A DNA stretch of 62,842 nt from a virus. Positions 40,572 through 49,308 of this stretch are shown one piece after another; positions within the stretch are counted from its first letter, which is position 1; every line of letters begins with the position of its first letter. Under the pieces are notes generated by a model, which saw only the letters and a list, made by a program, of their open reading frames with translations, was not told the origin of the DNA and made no database searches. The stretch lies in the IMG/VR virus record IMGVR_UViG_3300032174_000006, positions 1 through 62,842 of that record, one strand, 5' to 3'. Made by a program: the position numbers and the translations under genes.

Positions 40572-41103
40572 GGATCACCATCAGCTTGCTCCAAGGATCA
40601 CGTTCGATCTTGAAATATTCGATGTGGATGTCGTAGGGGAGATGGGGCGTGATGCCGCGCGGCTCCAGCACGTCCTCGATCACGTAGATGCCTCCAGGGG
40701 ACAGCAAAGGGACGAACGTTTTCGCGGATTCAATTTGATGATGAGATTCATGCGATCCGTCGTCGATCATGAAGTCGATTTTGTTACCGATGCGCGCACT
40801 GGCATCGAACAGCGATCCCGAACTTGCTTGATCGCAAGGGTAGGAGTCAATCCGCTCTTCGTAAATCAGCTTCTTCTCGTCACAGTCCAGACCGTAGATC
40901 ATCGCGAGGGGGAAGTAATCCCGCCACATGCGAAGCGATGCGCCGGTGTCGATGCCGATTTCCACAACCTTGCGGATTGACTCCTCGCGACCGGCGAACA
41001 GGGAGTGGTAATAATGCGTGTATCCATGGCCGAGAGGTTCCGGTCGCTTATCTGTGCCGTATTTCTCCGCCAGAGCGCATAGAGGCGTATAAGTCACTTC
41101 CAT
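40561..41103 (-). CDS. Class I SAM sugar O-methyltransferase (180 aa)
   Basis: From ATG 41103 the N-terminus LAEKYGTDK, then HGYTHYYHSLF is a hallmark of small SAM enzymes of the macrolide O-methyltransferase type (MycE-like). The SAM loop is VVEIGIDTGASLRMW, and IDFMIDDGSHESHHQ supplies the metal or catalytic Asp/His. The frame overlaps neighbours by about ten bases on each side. Acts probably on a sugar hydroxyl. Confidence 0.82.
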   Translation of the reverse strand: MEVTYTPLCALAEKYGTDKRPEPLGHGYTHYYHSLFAGREESIRKVVEIGIDTGASLRMWRDYFPLAMIYGLDCDEKKLIYEERIDSYPCDQASSGSLFDASARIGNKIDFMIDDGSHESHHQIESAKTFVPLLSPGGIYVIEDVLEPRGITPHLPYDIHIEYFKIERDPWSKLMVIHAV

Positions 41104-41666
41104 ATGACTCCAATGCCTCCGCCGGAGATTCTCCCGTCTGGTGAGGTTCCCATGCCCTGCCACGCCTGCGCGGAGGCGAGGTCCCGGCCGATGATCTCCA
41201 CGGAGGGGTGGCGGAAGGCGATATCGTTCCAGATGCGGACGATATTCGGGATGAGGATATCATGGAATCCCACGAGCTTCTGCGCGACGGGGTACCACAG
41301 GTCGAAGTCCTTGCGCGGCGCGTTCCCGTCGTGGTCTGCGTCAATGAATACGACATCCGGGTATCCGCCGAGAACGTCTATCACCCGGCGGAAGGTGTCG
41401 ATGTCGTAGCTCGACCCGCGGATGTAATGTACGCCTTCTGTCGGGACCCCGTATTGCGGATTGTTGATGTCCACCGCGACGACGGACGGGATGCCGGCGG
41501 CGAGCATATACCCTGCGTGACCCGTGCCTAGTTCGACGTAGGATTTCGCGCCGGCCGTGAGACAGATGGACACCCAGGAGAGAAATTCCGGCTTGCGCTG
41601 CCCGAGCCGCGCGGTATCAAACTCGGGAAGTGAGGAAGATGGTCGCGCGCCGGTTGTCGTGTGCAT
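41094..41666 (-). CDS. Class I SAM methyltransferase, CmcI-like (190 aa)
   Basis: SAM loop YVELGTGHAGYML at about residue 43, AVDINNPQYG, then VVFIDADHDGNAPRKDFDLW and FHDI, all typical of the CmcI/methyltransferase-24 group. The start overlaps the previous gene by 50 bases, the longest overlap of the cassette, but both frames keep full motifs. Confidence 0.82.
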   Translation of the reverse strand: MHTTTGARPSSSLPEFDTARLGQRKPEFLSWVSICLTAGAKSYVELGTGHAGYMLAAGIPSVVAVDINNPQYGVPTEGVHYIRGSSYDIDTFRRVIDVLGGYPDVVFIDADHDGNAPRKDFDLWYPVAQKLVGFHDILIPNIVRIWNDIAFRHPSVEIIGRDLASAQAWQGMGTSPDGRISGGGIGVIWK

Positions 41667-42213
41667 ATGCCACCTCGGAGGAGATTAATTTGTGCCCCGC
41701 CGCAACGAGTGTTTCCGCGAAGAGGCGTTCGGATACCCAGAGATTATTGCCGAATGAGGGGGAGCCGTCGTTGAACGTCTCGCCGGAGGTTGTTTGCATG
41801 TCGAATTGCGCGGTCTCGCCGAGGGAGAGGAATTTCGGGAATAGTTCCAGCCAGTTTTCGAGGTCGAAATGTTTCAGGAAAGCGTGCGCGCAGACGAGGT
41901 CATAGCACAGGCAGTTATTGGACAGAGTACGGACGTCCATCTGCTCGAATTTCAGTGTGGGATTGCGGCGCCTCGCGTAGGCAAGCGCCTCCGGATTCGC
42001 GTCGATGCCCATATACTCCGCATGGGGAAACTGCGCTGCCAGCATGCCTGCGAAGATGCCAGTGCCGCAGCCGAGTTCGAGGATCGTATAAGGCGTGAGG
42101 TGCGAGATCAGGGACGCAAGATGCTGCTTCTCATGGATCAAACGAATCCAGGTGTCATCCTCCCGCGCCAGCACCTCCCCGCGCAGGACTTCGCTCACAT
42201 CAGGGTATTTCAA
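41617..42213 (-). CDS. Class I SAM methyltransferase (198 aa)
   Basis: Starts at TTG 42213 with GGAGGTGG six bases upstream, overlapping the previous TGA. SAM loop ILELGCGTGIFAGML (residues 44-58), then GIDANPEAL, the CYDLVCAHAFLKHF strand and the usual tail. This is the general methyltransferase-11/25 type, less specific than its neighbours. Substrate unknown; the cassette suggests a sugar. Confidence 0.82.
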   Translation of the reverse strand: MKYPDVSEVLRGEVLAREDDTWIRLIHEKQHLASLISHLTPYTILELGCGTGIFAGMLAAQFPHAEYMGIDANPEALAYARRRNPTLKFEQMDVRTLSNNCLCYDLVCAHAFLKHFDLENWLELFPKFLSLGETAQFDMQTTSGETFNDGSPSFGNNLWVSERLFAETLVAAGHKLISSEVAYAHDNRRATIFLTSRV

Positions 42214-43106
42214 TATCCACCTCCGTTCGGCAGCCCGCGCAATACAGCCGCCGGATCGGTACCGTATTTGTGGATGAACGATTGAAGATCATGTCCCCAG
42301 ATGCCCACCGCCGGATCGCCGAACGCGGTAGATTGATTGTGCAGGTGAACGTAGGGGATATTCGGGACAGCCAGCACGGGCGGGTAGCCGAGACGTGCGG
42401 TAAGGACCGGATACTCCATATCGTAGAAGATTCCGTCGTGCTCGCCGAAGCCGCCGATCTCCTCCCAGATGTGAATGGGAATGACGAATCCGGACGGTCC
42501 GAGCCGCGCGATGGAGATGATTCGGTCGGTGACGAAATATTTCACGAACCAATCAGTGACAGTCGTGCCATCTTCGGAGCCGGGGGAGCCGAAGTAGATG
42601 GGAGACACGCCGCCGGGGAGGAGGATTCGCCACGTGGACTCGGATTCAAGATCGCGCTGGTCCCATTCCGCCGGGGAGCGTTCCCAGATGGATGAATTCC
42701 CCGTGCGGACAAGAGCTTCCATCGCGGACAATGTAATTCCCGCCGCAGGGGAGGATTCTGCATACGCGAGCCATTTGGAGAGGTCGCCGGAGTTCTCAGC
42801 CAGTGGGGAGAAGATCGTGTCATCGTGAAGGCAGCACACATGGGAATGGCCGAGCTGCTGCATCCAGCGGATCGCCTCGTTGAAGCAGCCGTTGATCCAT
42901 CCGGTTGAGTAGGTATGGAGAACTTTCACGTTCGGCTGCGACTCGAAATATCCTTCGGGGACTTGCGCGCGGTTCCCCGGCCATACTTTTGACGAGGTGG
43001 CGAACGCGATATGCACGGGGAGGGTAGGCTCCATCCGGCGGAGAGAGCGTAATGCGCGGACCATTTTGTTCCCGCCTGTGGAGACGAATACGACGCCGAC
43101 GCTCAT
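42210..43106 (-). CDS. GT2-like glycosyltransferase (298 aa)
   Basis: A GT-A-type core: strand start VGVVFVSTGGN, nucleotide-binding region, and a CCLHDDTIF motif in the place of DXD. GFVIPIHIWEEIGGFGEHDG then gives the acceptor loop of GT2 enzymes. Closest to rhamnosyl-type transferases acting in O-antigen or capsule work. ATG 43106 overlaps the upstream stop by four bases. Confidence 0.78.
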   Translation of the reverse strand: MSVGVVFVSTGGNKMVRALRSLRRMEPTLPVHIAFATSSKVWPGNRAQVPEGYFESQPNVKVLHTYSTGWINGCFNEAIRWMQQLGHSHVCCLHDDTIFSPLAENSGDLSKWLAYAESSPAAGITLSAMEALVRTGNSSIWERSPAEWDQRDLESESTWRILLPGGVSPIYFGSPGSEDGTTVTDWFVKYFVTDRIISIARLGPSGFVIPIHIWEEIGGFGEHDGIFYDMEYPVLTARLGYPPVLAVPNIPYVHLHNQSTAFGDPAVGIWGHDLQSFIHKYGTDPAAVLRGLPNGGGY

Positions 43107-44272
43107 GCGGACCTCGCGAGTTCCGGACTATACCACGTGAAGAATCTACCTTTGTAAGCGGTGCGGTATTTATGCGCGATGGCTTGGCTGAAGTTCCAGG
43201 CGAGGATCATCGTCGCGTCGGGTTGCTCAGCCAGCCAGTTCGCCACCGGGACGACTTGAATGCCCGTGCCGGGGATGAATTTCCCCTGTTTCGTCGGCGT
43301 GTCGTCCGCGATGATGGACATTTGGGCGTTCGTGATCCCGCAATAATTGAGAAATATCGTCGCTTTCGCAGCAGCGCCGAATCCCGCGACTACGCGATCC
43401 GCTAGCATCTCGCGGGTGGCGAGTTTACACTTTTCCACGCGGGATGAGAAATCGGAATAATACCCTGGGGAGTGGATGAAGAATGATTCCTGCGAGAGGA
43501 TTAGGCTGGTGGAATGGCCACGCGAGCCGATCTTCGACGCCCAGATGCGGAGGGAGCCGCCGTGCGTGTCGATCTTTTCGGTGCGGATGATGGTCATCCC
43601 GTGGCGGGTGAAGAGACGATCCAGCGCGGTCAGGGAGAATTGATAAACGTGTTCGTGATAGCACTGGTCGAACGCCGTCTTCGCGAGGAGTTCATAGAGA
43701 TATGGGACTTCGATAATCACTGTACCGTCCGGCTTCAGCGCGAGGGAAAGGCCGAGGACGAAATCGTTCAGGTCCGGGACGTGTGCAAGAACGTTGTTAG
43801 CGTGGATGATATCCGCTTGCGGGCCGAGACCCTTCGCCATCGCGGCGGAGAAGAATCCCCGCACGGTGGGGATGTCCAGTTTCGCGGCGGCGTCGGCGGC
43901 ACGCTCGGACGGGTCGATGCCGAGCACGGGGATCGGGCCGTAGTGCTGGAGGAGATAGCCGTCGTTTGAGCCGATCTCCATCACGAGGGAACGATTATCG
44001 AGGGGGATGCGCTTGCGGACGGATTCGACTAGGGATTTCGCGTGGGCCACCATCGGAGAGGAGTACGAGGTGAGGTAGGAATAGTCGGTGAACATTTCCT
44101 CGGGAGGGACGGTTTCAGTGAGCTGCACGAGCGAGCAGGTCTCACATAGTGCGAGTTCCAACGGATACTTTTTATATGATTCATCGGGGGAGTTCAGGAG
44201 AGAATTCGCCAGCGGCATTTCGCCGAGGGAGAAGATTGGATGAGTCCTGCTGCCGCAGCTTCGGCAATTCAT
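43103..44272 (-). CDS. NDP-sugar C-methyltransferase, NovU/TylC3-like (389 aa)
   Basis: From ATG 44272 an N-terminal zinc domain (NCRSCGSRTHPIFSLGEMPL, then LALCETCSLVQL) precedes a SAM loop MEIGSNDGYLLQHY, VLGIDPSERAA and FFSAAMA, then a Rossmann-like C-terminal domain (GFGAAAKATIFLNYCG). This three-domain order is that of TylC3/NovU enzymes, which add a methyl to a carbon of dTDP-4-keto-6-deoxy sugars. The sugar substrate must come from the host because no sugar-nucleotide synthesis gene is present. Confidence 0.88.
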   Translation of the reverse strand: MNCRSCGSRTHPIFSLGEMPLANSLLNSPDESYKKYPLELALCETCSLVQLTETVPPEEMFTDYSYLTSYSSPMVAHAKSLVESVRKRIPLDNRSLVMEIGSNDGYLLQHYGPIPVLGIDPSERAADAAAKLDIPTVRGFFSAAMAKGLGPQADIIHANNVLAHVPDLNDFVLGLSLALKPDGTVIIEVPYLYELLAKTAFDQCYHEHVYQFSLTALDRLFTRHGMTIIRTEKIDTHGGSLRIWASKIGSRGHSTSLILSQESFFIHSPGYYSDFSSRVEKCKLATREMLADRVVAGFGAAAKATIFLNYCGITNAQMSIIADDTPTKQGKFIPGTGIQVVPVANWLAEQPDATMILAWNFSQAIAHKYRTAYKGRFFTWYSPELARSA

Positions 44273-45408
44273 AATTGCTCCAGCGCGTCGCATACGGCGG
44301 AGACGGCGTGATCCATCCCCTCCGCGTTGTTTCGGAATAGACGATGAGACGGGTAGAAGTGATTATAGGTCCCGTGGATGCCGTAGTACGCGGCGGAGTT
44401 GCCGGGGAGGATAACCCAAGTGGGGATGCCCATGGCGCCCGAGAGATGCGCGACGGCCGTGTCCACGGTGATGACCAGTTTCAGCGTGGAAATCAGCGTC
44501 GCCGTGTCTAGCCATTCCCCATCGCGGTCGAGGTCAACGATAGGGCGATTCTCGCAGATATGAAACGCCTGCGCGGGAGAGAGGGAACGATTGCGGCGGG
44601 GGATTTTCTCCTCGCCAGCGGTGATACATAGGCCGATGTTATCCGTGGGAGGGGATTCGAGACGGATATATCGTTCGGTGGGGATTTCGGATGTGTCCCG
44701 GCAGAAATATCCCCCGAGCGACAGCACACACGTGTAGCAGTCATAGTCCGACGGGATCAGCGTCCCCTCCAGCCCTGCCACGCTCCCCGCAATCAATCGG
44801 TCGAATCCGTACATCCCGTCGAGGAGCGAGTGCATCGACGCGGGACACATATACGTGACCGTCGCGCCGAGGCCCTTCAGCTTGGGGATCCAGCGCATGT
44901 GGAGAAAATTGTCACCGAAGCCGCCGCCAGATAACACGAGGATGCGTTTATTGAGGAGAGAGGATCGCCCGTCCCATTCCGGGATGATGTTCTTCACCCA
45001 TCCCCACGGCGCGTGCGAGCGGGAGTAAATCGGCCACGCTTCGAGGAATCGGCCCATGCGGAGGAGGGAGTCGGAATACAATATCGCGGCATATGGATGG
45101 TCGGGATTGATGCGATACGCTTCTTCCGCGAGTGAGAACGCAGGGTAAAATTGCGATTGCGATTCGAGAATCACCGCGAGATTGATGAGGGTGGTAGGAG
45201 TGCGTTCAAGGCCGAGGGCGTGCCGCGCGGCGATCAGCGCGAGGTTCGTGCGGCCGGAGAGGAATAACGCGGAGGCGTGATTGGACCAGTCCAGCCAGTC
45301 GGAAGTGTAGGTAGGAGGGGAGAGGAATTTGTGGACATCGGCTTGCGTCATGAATGATGCCACGCAGCCATCGGCGCGGGTTTGATAGGAGTCGGTATCA
45401 GGAGTCAT
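44269..45408 (-). CDS. TPR-linked GT9-like glycosyltransferase (379 aa)
   Basis: Residues 25-145 contain TPR-like helix pairs (ARHALGLERTPTTLINLAVI, then SLAEEAYRINPDHPYAAILY). Residues 150-379 are a GT-B half with GGGFGDNFLHMRWI and LVITVDTAVAHLSGAMGIPT, the donor-binding motif of heptosyltransferases. TPR plus GT-B suggests a protein or surface acceptor. First gene of the cassette; the weak ribosome site and divergent neighbour at 45443 imply it may be expressed from read-through. Confidence 0.78.
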   Translation of the reverse strand: MTPDTDSYQTRADGCVASFMTQADVHKFLSPPTYTSDWLDWSNHASALFLSGRTNLALIAARHALGLERTPTTLINLAVILESQSQFYPAFSLAEEAYRINPDHPYAAILYSDSLLRMGRFLEAWPIYSRSHAPWGWVKNIIPEWDGRSSLLNKRILVLSGGGFGDNFLHMRWIPKLKGLGATVTYMCPASMHSLLDGMYGFDRLIAGSVAGLEGTLIPSDYDCYTCVLSLGGYFCRDTSEIPTERYIRLESPPTDNIGLCITAGEEKIPRRNRSLSPAQAFHICENRPIVDLDRDGEWLDTATLISTLKLVITVDTAVAHLSGAMGIPTWVILPGNSAAYYGIHGTYNHFYPSHRLFRNNAEGMDHAVSAVCDALEQL

Positions 45409-45427
45409 ATCCTTATTGTAATAATAG

Positions 45428-45443
45428 TGCTACAATGCCCCCA
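45428..45443 (+). promoter_or_regulatory. Extended -10 promoter, leaderless
   Basis: TGCTACAAT at 45428-45436 is an extended -10 (TGn followed by TACAAT), with ATG at 45443, seven bases after it. No ribosome site is visible. A leaderless message for the HNH gene is the simplest reading. Confidence 0.4.
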
Positions 45444-45934
45444 TGCCTGCACATCGAGATTGGCTAGTTCGCTTTCTTGAAAATATTTCAGTAAACGATC
45501 AAACCGGATGCTGGGACTGGATTGGATCATGCCAGCCCTCTGGCTACGGCCAGTTAAATCTCCAGCGCGAAGATGGAGCAGCCCGTCCTGAACTTGCCCA
45601 TCGAATTTCCTACCGCGTATTCCGTGGCCCCATCCCGACCAACATCAACCGGCCTACAATAGACCATCTTTGTAGAAATCGGAAGTGCGTAAATCCTGAG
45701 CATCTAGAAACCGTCAGCAATCGTGAAAATATTCTAAGAGGAACAGCCCCATCGGCGATGTACGCCAGAAGAACGCATTGTAATTACGGCCACGAATATA
45801 CCGAAAATAATTTAGCTCGACGCAGTAATCGTAGAGTACGAGAATGCAAAATCTGCAAGAGCAACTCGCAAAAGAAGTATAAACGTAACAAAAAGGCTAA
45901 AGCTGTGCGTAGGGACCGGCGTATCCGCTTATAG
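45443..45934 (+). CDS. HNH homing endonuclease on opposite strand (163 aa)
   Basis: A plus-strand gene inside the minus-strand late block. It holds CWDWIGSCQPSGYG, HRISYRVFRGPIP, the core IDHLCRNRKCVNPEHLETV, N-x2-RG, and the HCNYGHEY and CKICKS zinc-like pairs. Closely related to the HNH at 4770. The last 38 bases overlap the end of the minus-strand neck gene. It separates neck genes from the sugar cassette by about 490 bases. Confidence 0.88.
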   Translation: MPAHRDWLVRFLENISVNDQTGCWDWIGSCQPSGYGQLNLQREDGAARPELAHRISYRVFRGPIPTNINRPTIDHLCRNRKCVNPEHLETVSNRENILRGTAPSAMYARRTHCNYGHEYTENNLARRSNRRVRECKICKSNSQKKYKRNKKAKAVRRDRRIRL

Positions 45935-46898
45935 TGTTATAAAAACCCAACCCGCGGCCTGCCAGTCCCGGCATCCTCGCCGTGATCCAATTATCGACGG
46001 TATCTTTATCAACTTGACGGTCCTTTTGCAAGAGGCTTCTGTAATCCGCCATGGTCGCGCCGCGAAGATATTTGAAATCCGGACCGGAGGAGCGCGGGGA
46101 CATGTCTTTGTTCGCTTCCGCCCATTCGTACGCGAGGTCCTTCGCGCGGGCGAGAACGGTTTCTTCGCGGAGTTGCGGGGGGATCGTGTCGGAAGGGGAG
46201 ACGAGGTCGGCGCCGTTGCGGACGCCGTAGCACTGGTAGGTGAAGAGTTGGATCGGCTGGCCCCAGAGTTCGAATAGCGGGAATTGAAACGTCGCGGATT
46301 GGTTCACGGTGCTGGCCCCGCGTAGATCAAGTCCGATCGGCACGACGCGCGTGGGAAATTGATACCAAGTTCGTTGCGGGTCCATCGCGTCGATCTCCGC
46401 GCGGGTAGTGACGAGGTCGAGGTCGATGAACATTTGAGGATTGCGGACGCTGATCCAGGTGCGGAAGTCTTTGAATGAGGCGGCGTAGTAGAGCTGATAA
46501 ATTTGAAATGCTTGCCCCGCGCCGCCGGGATCGCCGAACACGCGGTCGAGTGTCGCGGCGCCGGTGACGGAATTGTACTGGATGATGGAGTAGATTCCCC
46601 CGACGCCGATACGGAATTGACGTTGGGTGATTAAGGAGTATGGATTCGCGACGACAGACGCGTTGATCGCCGCGATTGCGGTTGCGTCGAAGGTGATGGA
46701 TGCGAAACCTTGTGTGGTGGTCACTGTGCCGGTATTGCACAGCGGCGGCGTGATCCACGAGGATTCGAATAAGTTGAACGACCAGAGATTCGCGAGGCGG
46801 ATGGAGCGGTAGGCGCGATTAATCAGCGTGGGGGCGTAGGATATAGGGAGCTTCGGGACTGATCCACGAAGCTCCGTTTGCATCGAGATGAAGGACAT
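45897..46898 (-). CDS. Head-tail adaptor-like protein (333 aa)
   Basis: ATG 46898 lies just after the 59-aa gene. The start (SMQTELRGSVPKLPISYAP, then LINRAYRSIRLANLWSF) matches structural neck proteins that open with an amphipathic helix, followed by beta-rich middle and helical end (VDKDTVDNWITARM). Lies downstream of capsid genes in the right order for a connector. Not a recognised enzyme. Confidence 0.7.
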   Translation of the reverse strand: MSFISMQTELRGSVPKLPISYAPTLINRAYRSIRLANLWSFNLFESSWITPPLCNTGTVTTTQGFASITFDATAIAAINASVVANPYSLITQRQFRIGVGGIYSIIQYNSVTGAATLDRVFGDPGGAGQAFQIYQLYYAASFKDFRTWISVRNPQMFIDLDLVTTRAEIDAMDPQRTWYQFPTRVVPIGLDLRGASTVNQSATFQFPLFELWGQPIQLFTYQCYGVRNGADLVSPSDTIPPQLREETVLARAKDLAYEWAEANKDMSPRSSGPDFKYLRGATMADYRSLLQKDRQVDKDTVDNWITARMPGLAGRGLGFYNTISGYAGPYAQL

Positions 46899-46916
46899 GT
46901 CCCATCCTCCATCCCC

Positions 46917-47096
46917 TTAGATCGACGATTTCGCGGACGCGCGCTTGCCGGGGGAGATTTTCCGCACCGGGGCTTTGTGATGGGAGTGGACGAGCGGCTG
47001 CTTGCCGCGCAGCTTCGGCCCGTGCGGCTGCTTCGGCTCTTTCTCGAATCCCAGTCCGGCTGCTACCGCTGGTGTGCTCATTCCGCTCTTGGCCAT
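46917..47096 (-). CDS. Small basic structural-type protein (59 aa)
   Basis: GAGGAG seven bases before ATG 47096 supports a gene not otherwise obvious. Lys/Pro/Gly-rich (EKEPKQPHGPKLRGKQPLVH, then PVRKISPGKRASAKSSI) and very basic. It joins the set of tiny basic proteins in the virion module (26903, 36073, 50465, 50822). Function unknown, perhaps DNA-binding in the head. Confidence 0.7.
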   Translation of the reverse strand: MAKSGMSTPAVAAGLGFEKEPKQPHGPKLRGKQPLVHSHHKAPVRKISPGKRASAKSSI

Positions 47097-47097
47097 T

Positions 47098-47451
47098 TTA
47101 CACTCCTCGAATCTGAAGTCGGATGGATTTCGTGTTTAGCGCCACGGCGTTCGCCACTTCCGCGGCGGTGGCGACGACGAACCAGCGCAGGGTCGCGGAG
47201 GCGACTGCGTTCGCTTTGTTCGCGACGGATGTGGATTGCCCAGTGAGCGTCACCATTACTTGATTCAGACCGTCGCTGGAGAGCGCGTCCACCTGCACAA
47301 GTTCAAATCCGCCGAGGCCGAAGTCGGAGGCGAAGATCGTCTCGCCGTTGCCCGCGCCGCCAAGATACGACGCCGGGCCGTCGTGATCGACGACAATTTC
47401 GATCTTATCCCCGATGGGGAGGGAATATCCGTCCATGATTCGATTCGCCAT
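47098..47451 (-). CDS. Probable virion protein (117 aa)
   Basis: Beta-rich, uncharged protein (DKIEIVVDHDGPASYLGG, then VMVTLTGQ). A single base separates its stop from the ATG of the basic gene below. Position after the capsid and the 218-aa protein suggests a head decoration or head-completion protein. No family certain. Confidence 0.65.
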   Translation of the reverse strand: MANRIMDGYSLPIGDKIEIVVDHDGPASYLGGAGNGETIFASDFGLGGFELVQVDALSSDGLNQVMVTLTGQSTSVANKANAVASATLRWFVVATAAEVANAVALNTKSIRLQIRGV

Positions 47452-47460
47452 GGGGGCTCC

Positions 47461-48117
47461 TTAGATTCGTCCGCAGAAGATACCACGGGTGAGCATGACT
47501 GTGGAAATAACCGTCGATGACGGGAGCCCGTACGCGACTCCAAGCAACGCCGCCACGGTGATTTCGCTGACCGTCGCGCCGACGTCGGCAGGATAGCCGG
47601 AGGTGGTGGCAAGGTTCGCGGAAATTTTCGCGCTGACCATGTGACCGTCGCCGGATGTGGTCCCGAGTTGGAAGTTATCAAACAGCACGGATGCCGCGCC
47701 GGAGACCTGAATCCAGCCGAAGTTACCGGCAGTGACGACATTGATGAAGACGCCCGCGATATGCGTAGGGAGTGCGGCGGTCGGGTCCGCGTCGGTATAG
47801 ACTTTGTACGCGACGCCGATGTCCGCGGTCTTGTTGAAGGCGATGCAGCCACGCTGCACGGGGCGTACGCCGCCGGTGGCGACTTGGACGTATTCATACA
47901 CGCCGCCGAAGAGGGTGCCGATGACGGTATCCGAAAGCGCAAACGCGGTGGCATCGTCTAGCGCGATACGGTCTCCGGGGATATCCTGCGACACCGACGG
48001 TGACGTGACGCCAGCCGGGAGTGAGACGATCACCCCGCCCTGGTTCGCGTCGTTCACATCGTTCAGGAACTTCGCGGTGTTGAATGTAGCTTGCTTGGTG
48101 AGCATTCCTGCTGCCAT
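47461..48117 (-). CDS. Probable head decoration protein (218 aa)
   Basis: GGAGAT precedes ATG 48117. Ala/Gly/Val-rich beta protein with ALSDTVIGTLFGGVYEYVQVA and a GVAYKVYTDADPTAAL stretch, in the style of capsid spike or decoration proteins. Next to the major capsid gene, which fits. Not a trimeric spike with a known signature. Confidence 0.68.
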   Translation of the reverse strand: MAAGMLTKQATFNTAKFLNDVNDANQGGVIVSLPAGVTSPSVSQDIPGDRIALDDATAFALSDTVIGTLFGGVYEYVQVATGGVRPVQRGCIAFNKTADIGVAYKVYTDADPTAALPTHIAGVFINVVTAGNFGWIQVSGAASVLFDNFQLGTTSGDGHMVSAKISANLATTSGYPADVGATVSEITVAALLGVAYGLPSSTVISTVMLTRGIFCGRI

Positions 48118-48147
48118 GTTGATCTCCTTTACGGTGCTACATTCAAA

Positions 48148-49293
48148 CTAGAAGCCTGCGCCGATGATCTGCGCGTTGTCGCGGGGGGAGGTCGTGTAAC
48201 AGTTGAGCGCCGCTTTCAGGAACATCACCACGAGGTCCGGGTTCGTTTGCGAGCGGATCGGAGGCGTGAAATTGAAATTGTACTCCGGATCGGCGGAGGG
48301 GCGGATTTTCCAGCCCTTCACGCGCAGCCAGAAGAACGGCTCGCCGGGGTTGATGGTCACGGCGGTGGAGGGGTAGTTCGAGATCGCGAGCTGCGCGGCG
48401 GTCAGCACCGGCATCGTGAACGTGGACGGCTTGATGGAAGTCGTCTGCGAGAGGCCGGAGGGGAGGATGGTCCCGTATTTGGTGGATGGCGCCAGCTTCT
48501 CCTCGAAGATCATGGCATCCAGCAGCTTGAGTCCGCTCATTCCGATGCTGACGTCCTGCTCCATCGAGAAGCGTTGTTTCGGCTCCTGGCGTTCGAGGAG
48601 ATATGCGTAGAGCGCCTTGTTGCAGACGCCGATGTCCGGGCGCTGGACGCAGTTGAGATATGCTTCCACGAGGACCTTGTAGGAGATTTGCCCCGTGCCG
48701 CCGGTCTGCGAGCCACACCAGATGGGGACCGAGTTCAGCACGTTCCCGACGACGCCGTTGCGGAGCTGGCCGCCGTAGGTGGTGAAGATGTTCCCGTCCC
48801 AGGAGGGATTGATGCCGTCGTTGAGCGCTTCGCTGATCCCGTTGATGAAGATGAGACGGTTCGACCCGGAGATGGATTGCCCGTGGCGGAAGAAGTCGAT
48901 GGAGATGTCCGTGTTGAGGGCCTGGACGGCGTTGGTCATGTACGCGTCCACTTCCTTGATCTTCACCGCGGGGCCGGAGCCCTGGATCACGTTCGTCCGG
49001 AACAGGTTCAGCGGGACCTGTTCAACATATTCTTTCGGGACGAAGGCGGTCGCCGCGAGGATTTGATTCTGCGTGACCTGGAGATCGGAGCCCGGCGCGA
49101 TCGCTCCGCCGTTCACGCGGTTGTACTGGAACGGGGTCTGCATAAGCGTGCCGCCGAGGAATTCGTCGAGGGCGCCGGAGGTGCGGAGCTTGCGCTGGAA
49201 GGCGGAATCGACGAAGAAACAATCGTAGAGGACATCGTCGCGGAGGTCCGCGAGAGTTGTTGCTGAAATCTGGTCAAATGTAGGATCTGCCAT
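48148..49293 (-). CDS. Major capsid protein (381 aa)
   Basis: Starts MADPTFDQISATTLADLRDD; long helix region, then beta domains with YLLERQEP, VLTAAQLAISN and a C-terminal VKGWKIRPSADPEYNF. Size, abundance of Asn/Gln and position right after the scaffold make it the HK97-fold capsid candidate. I cannot identify the fold from signature residues. Followed by decoration and neck genes on the same strand. Confidence 0.82.
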   Translation of the reverse strand: MADPTFDQISATTLADLRDDVLYDCFFVDSAFQRKLRTSGALDEFLGGTLMQTPFQYNRVNGGAIAPGSDLQVTQNQILAATAFVPKEYVEQVPLNLFRTNVIQGSGPAVKIKEVDAYMTNAVQALNTDISIDFFRHGQSISGSNRLIFINGISEALNDGINPSWDGNIFTTYGGQLRNGVVGNVLNSVPIWCGSQTGGTGQISYKVLVEAYLNCVQRPDIGVCNKALYAYLLERQEPKQRFSMEQDVSIGMSGLKLLDAMIFEEKLAPSTKYGTILPSGLSQTTSIKPSTFTMPVLTAAQLAISNYPSTAVTINPGEPFFWLRVKGWKIRPSADPEYNFNFTPPIRSQTNPDLVVMFLKAALNCYTTSPRDNAQIIGAGF

Positions 49294-49308
49294 GTCACTC
49301 TCCTAAAG

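Noticed and set aside
48091-49266. Long plus-strand ORF (391 codons) opposite the capsid gene
   Set aside because: It is an antisense shadow of a GC-rich gene, with no ribosome site, no domain and Arg/Asp/Gly-heavy composition.
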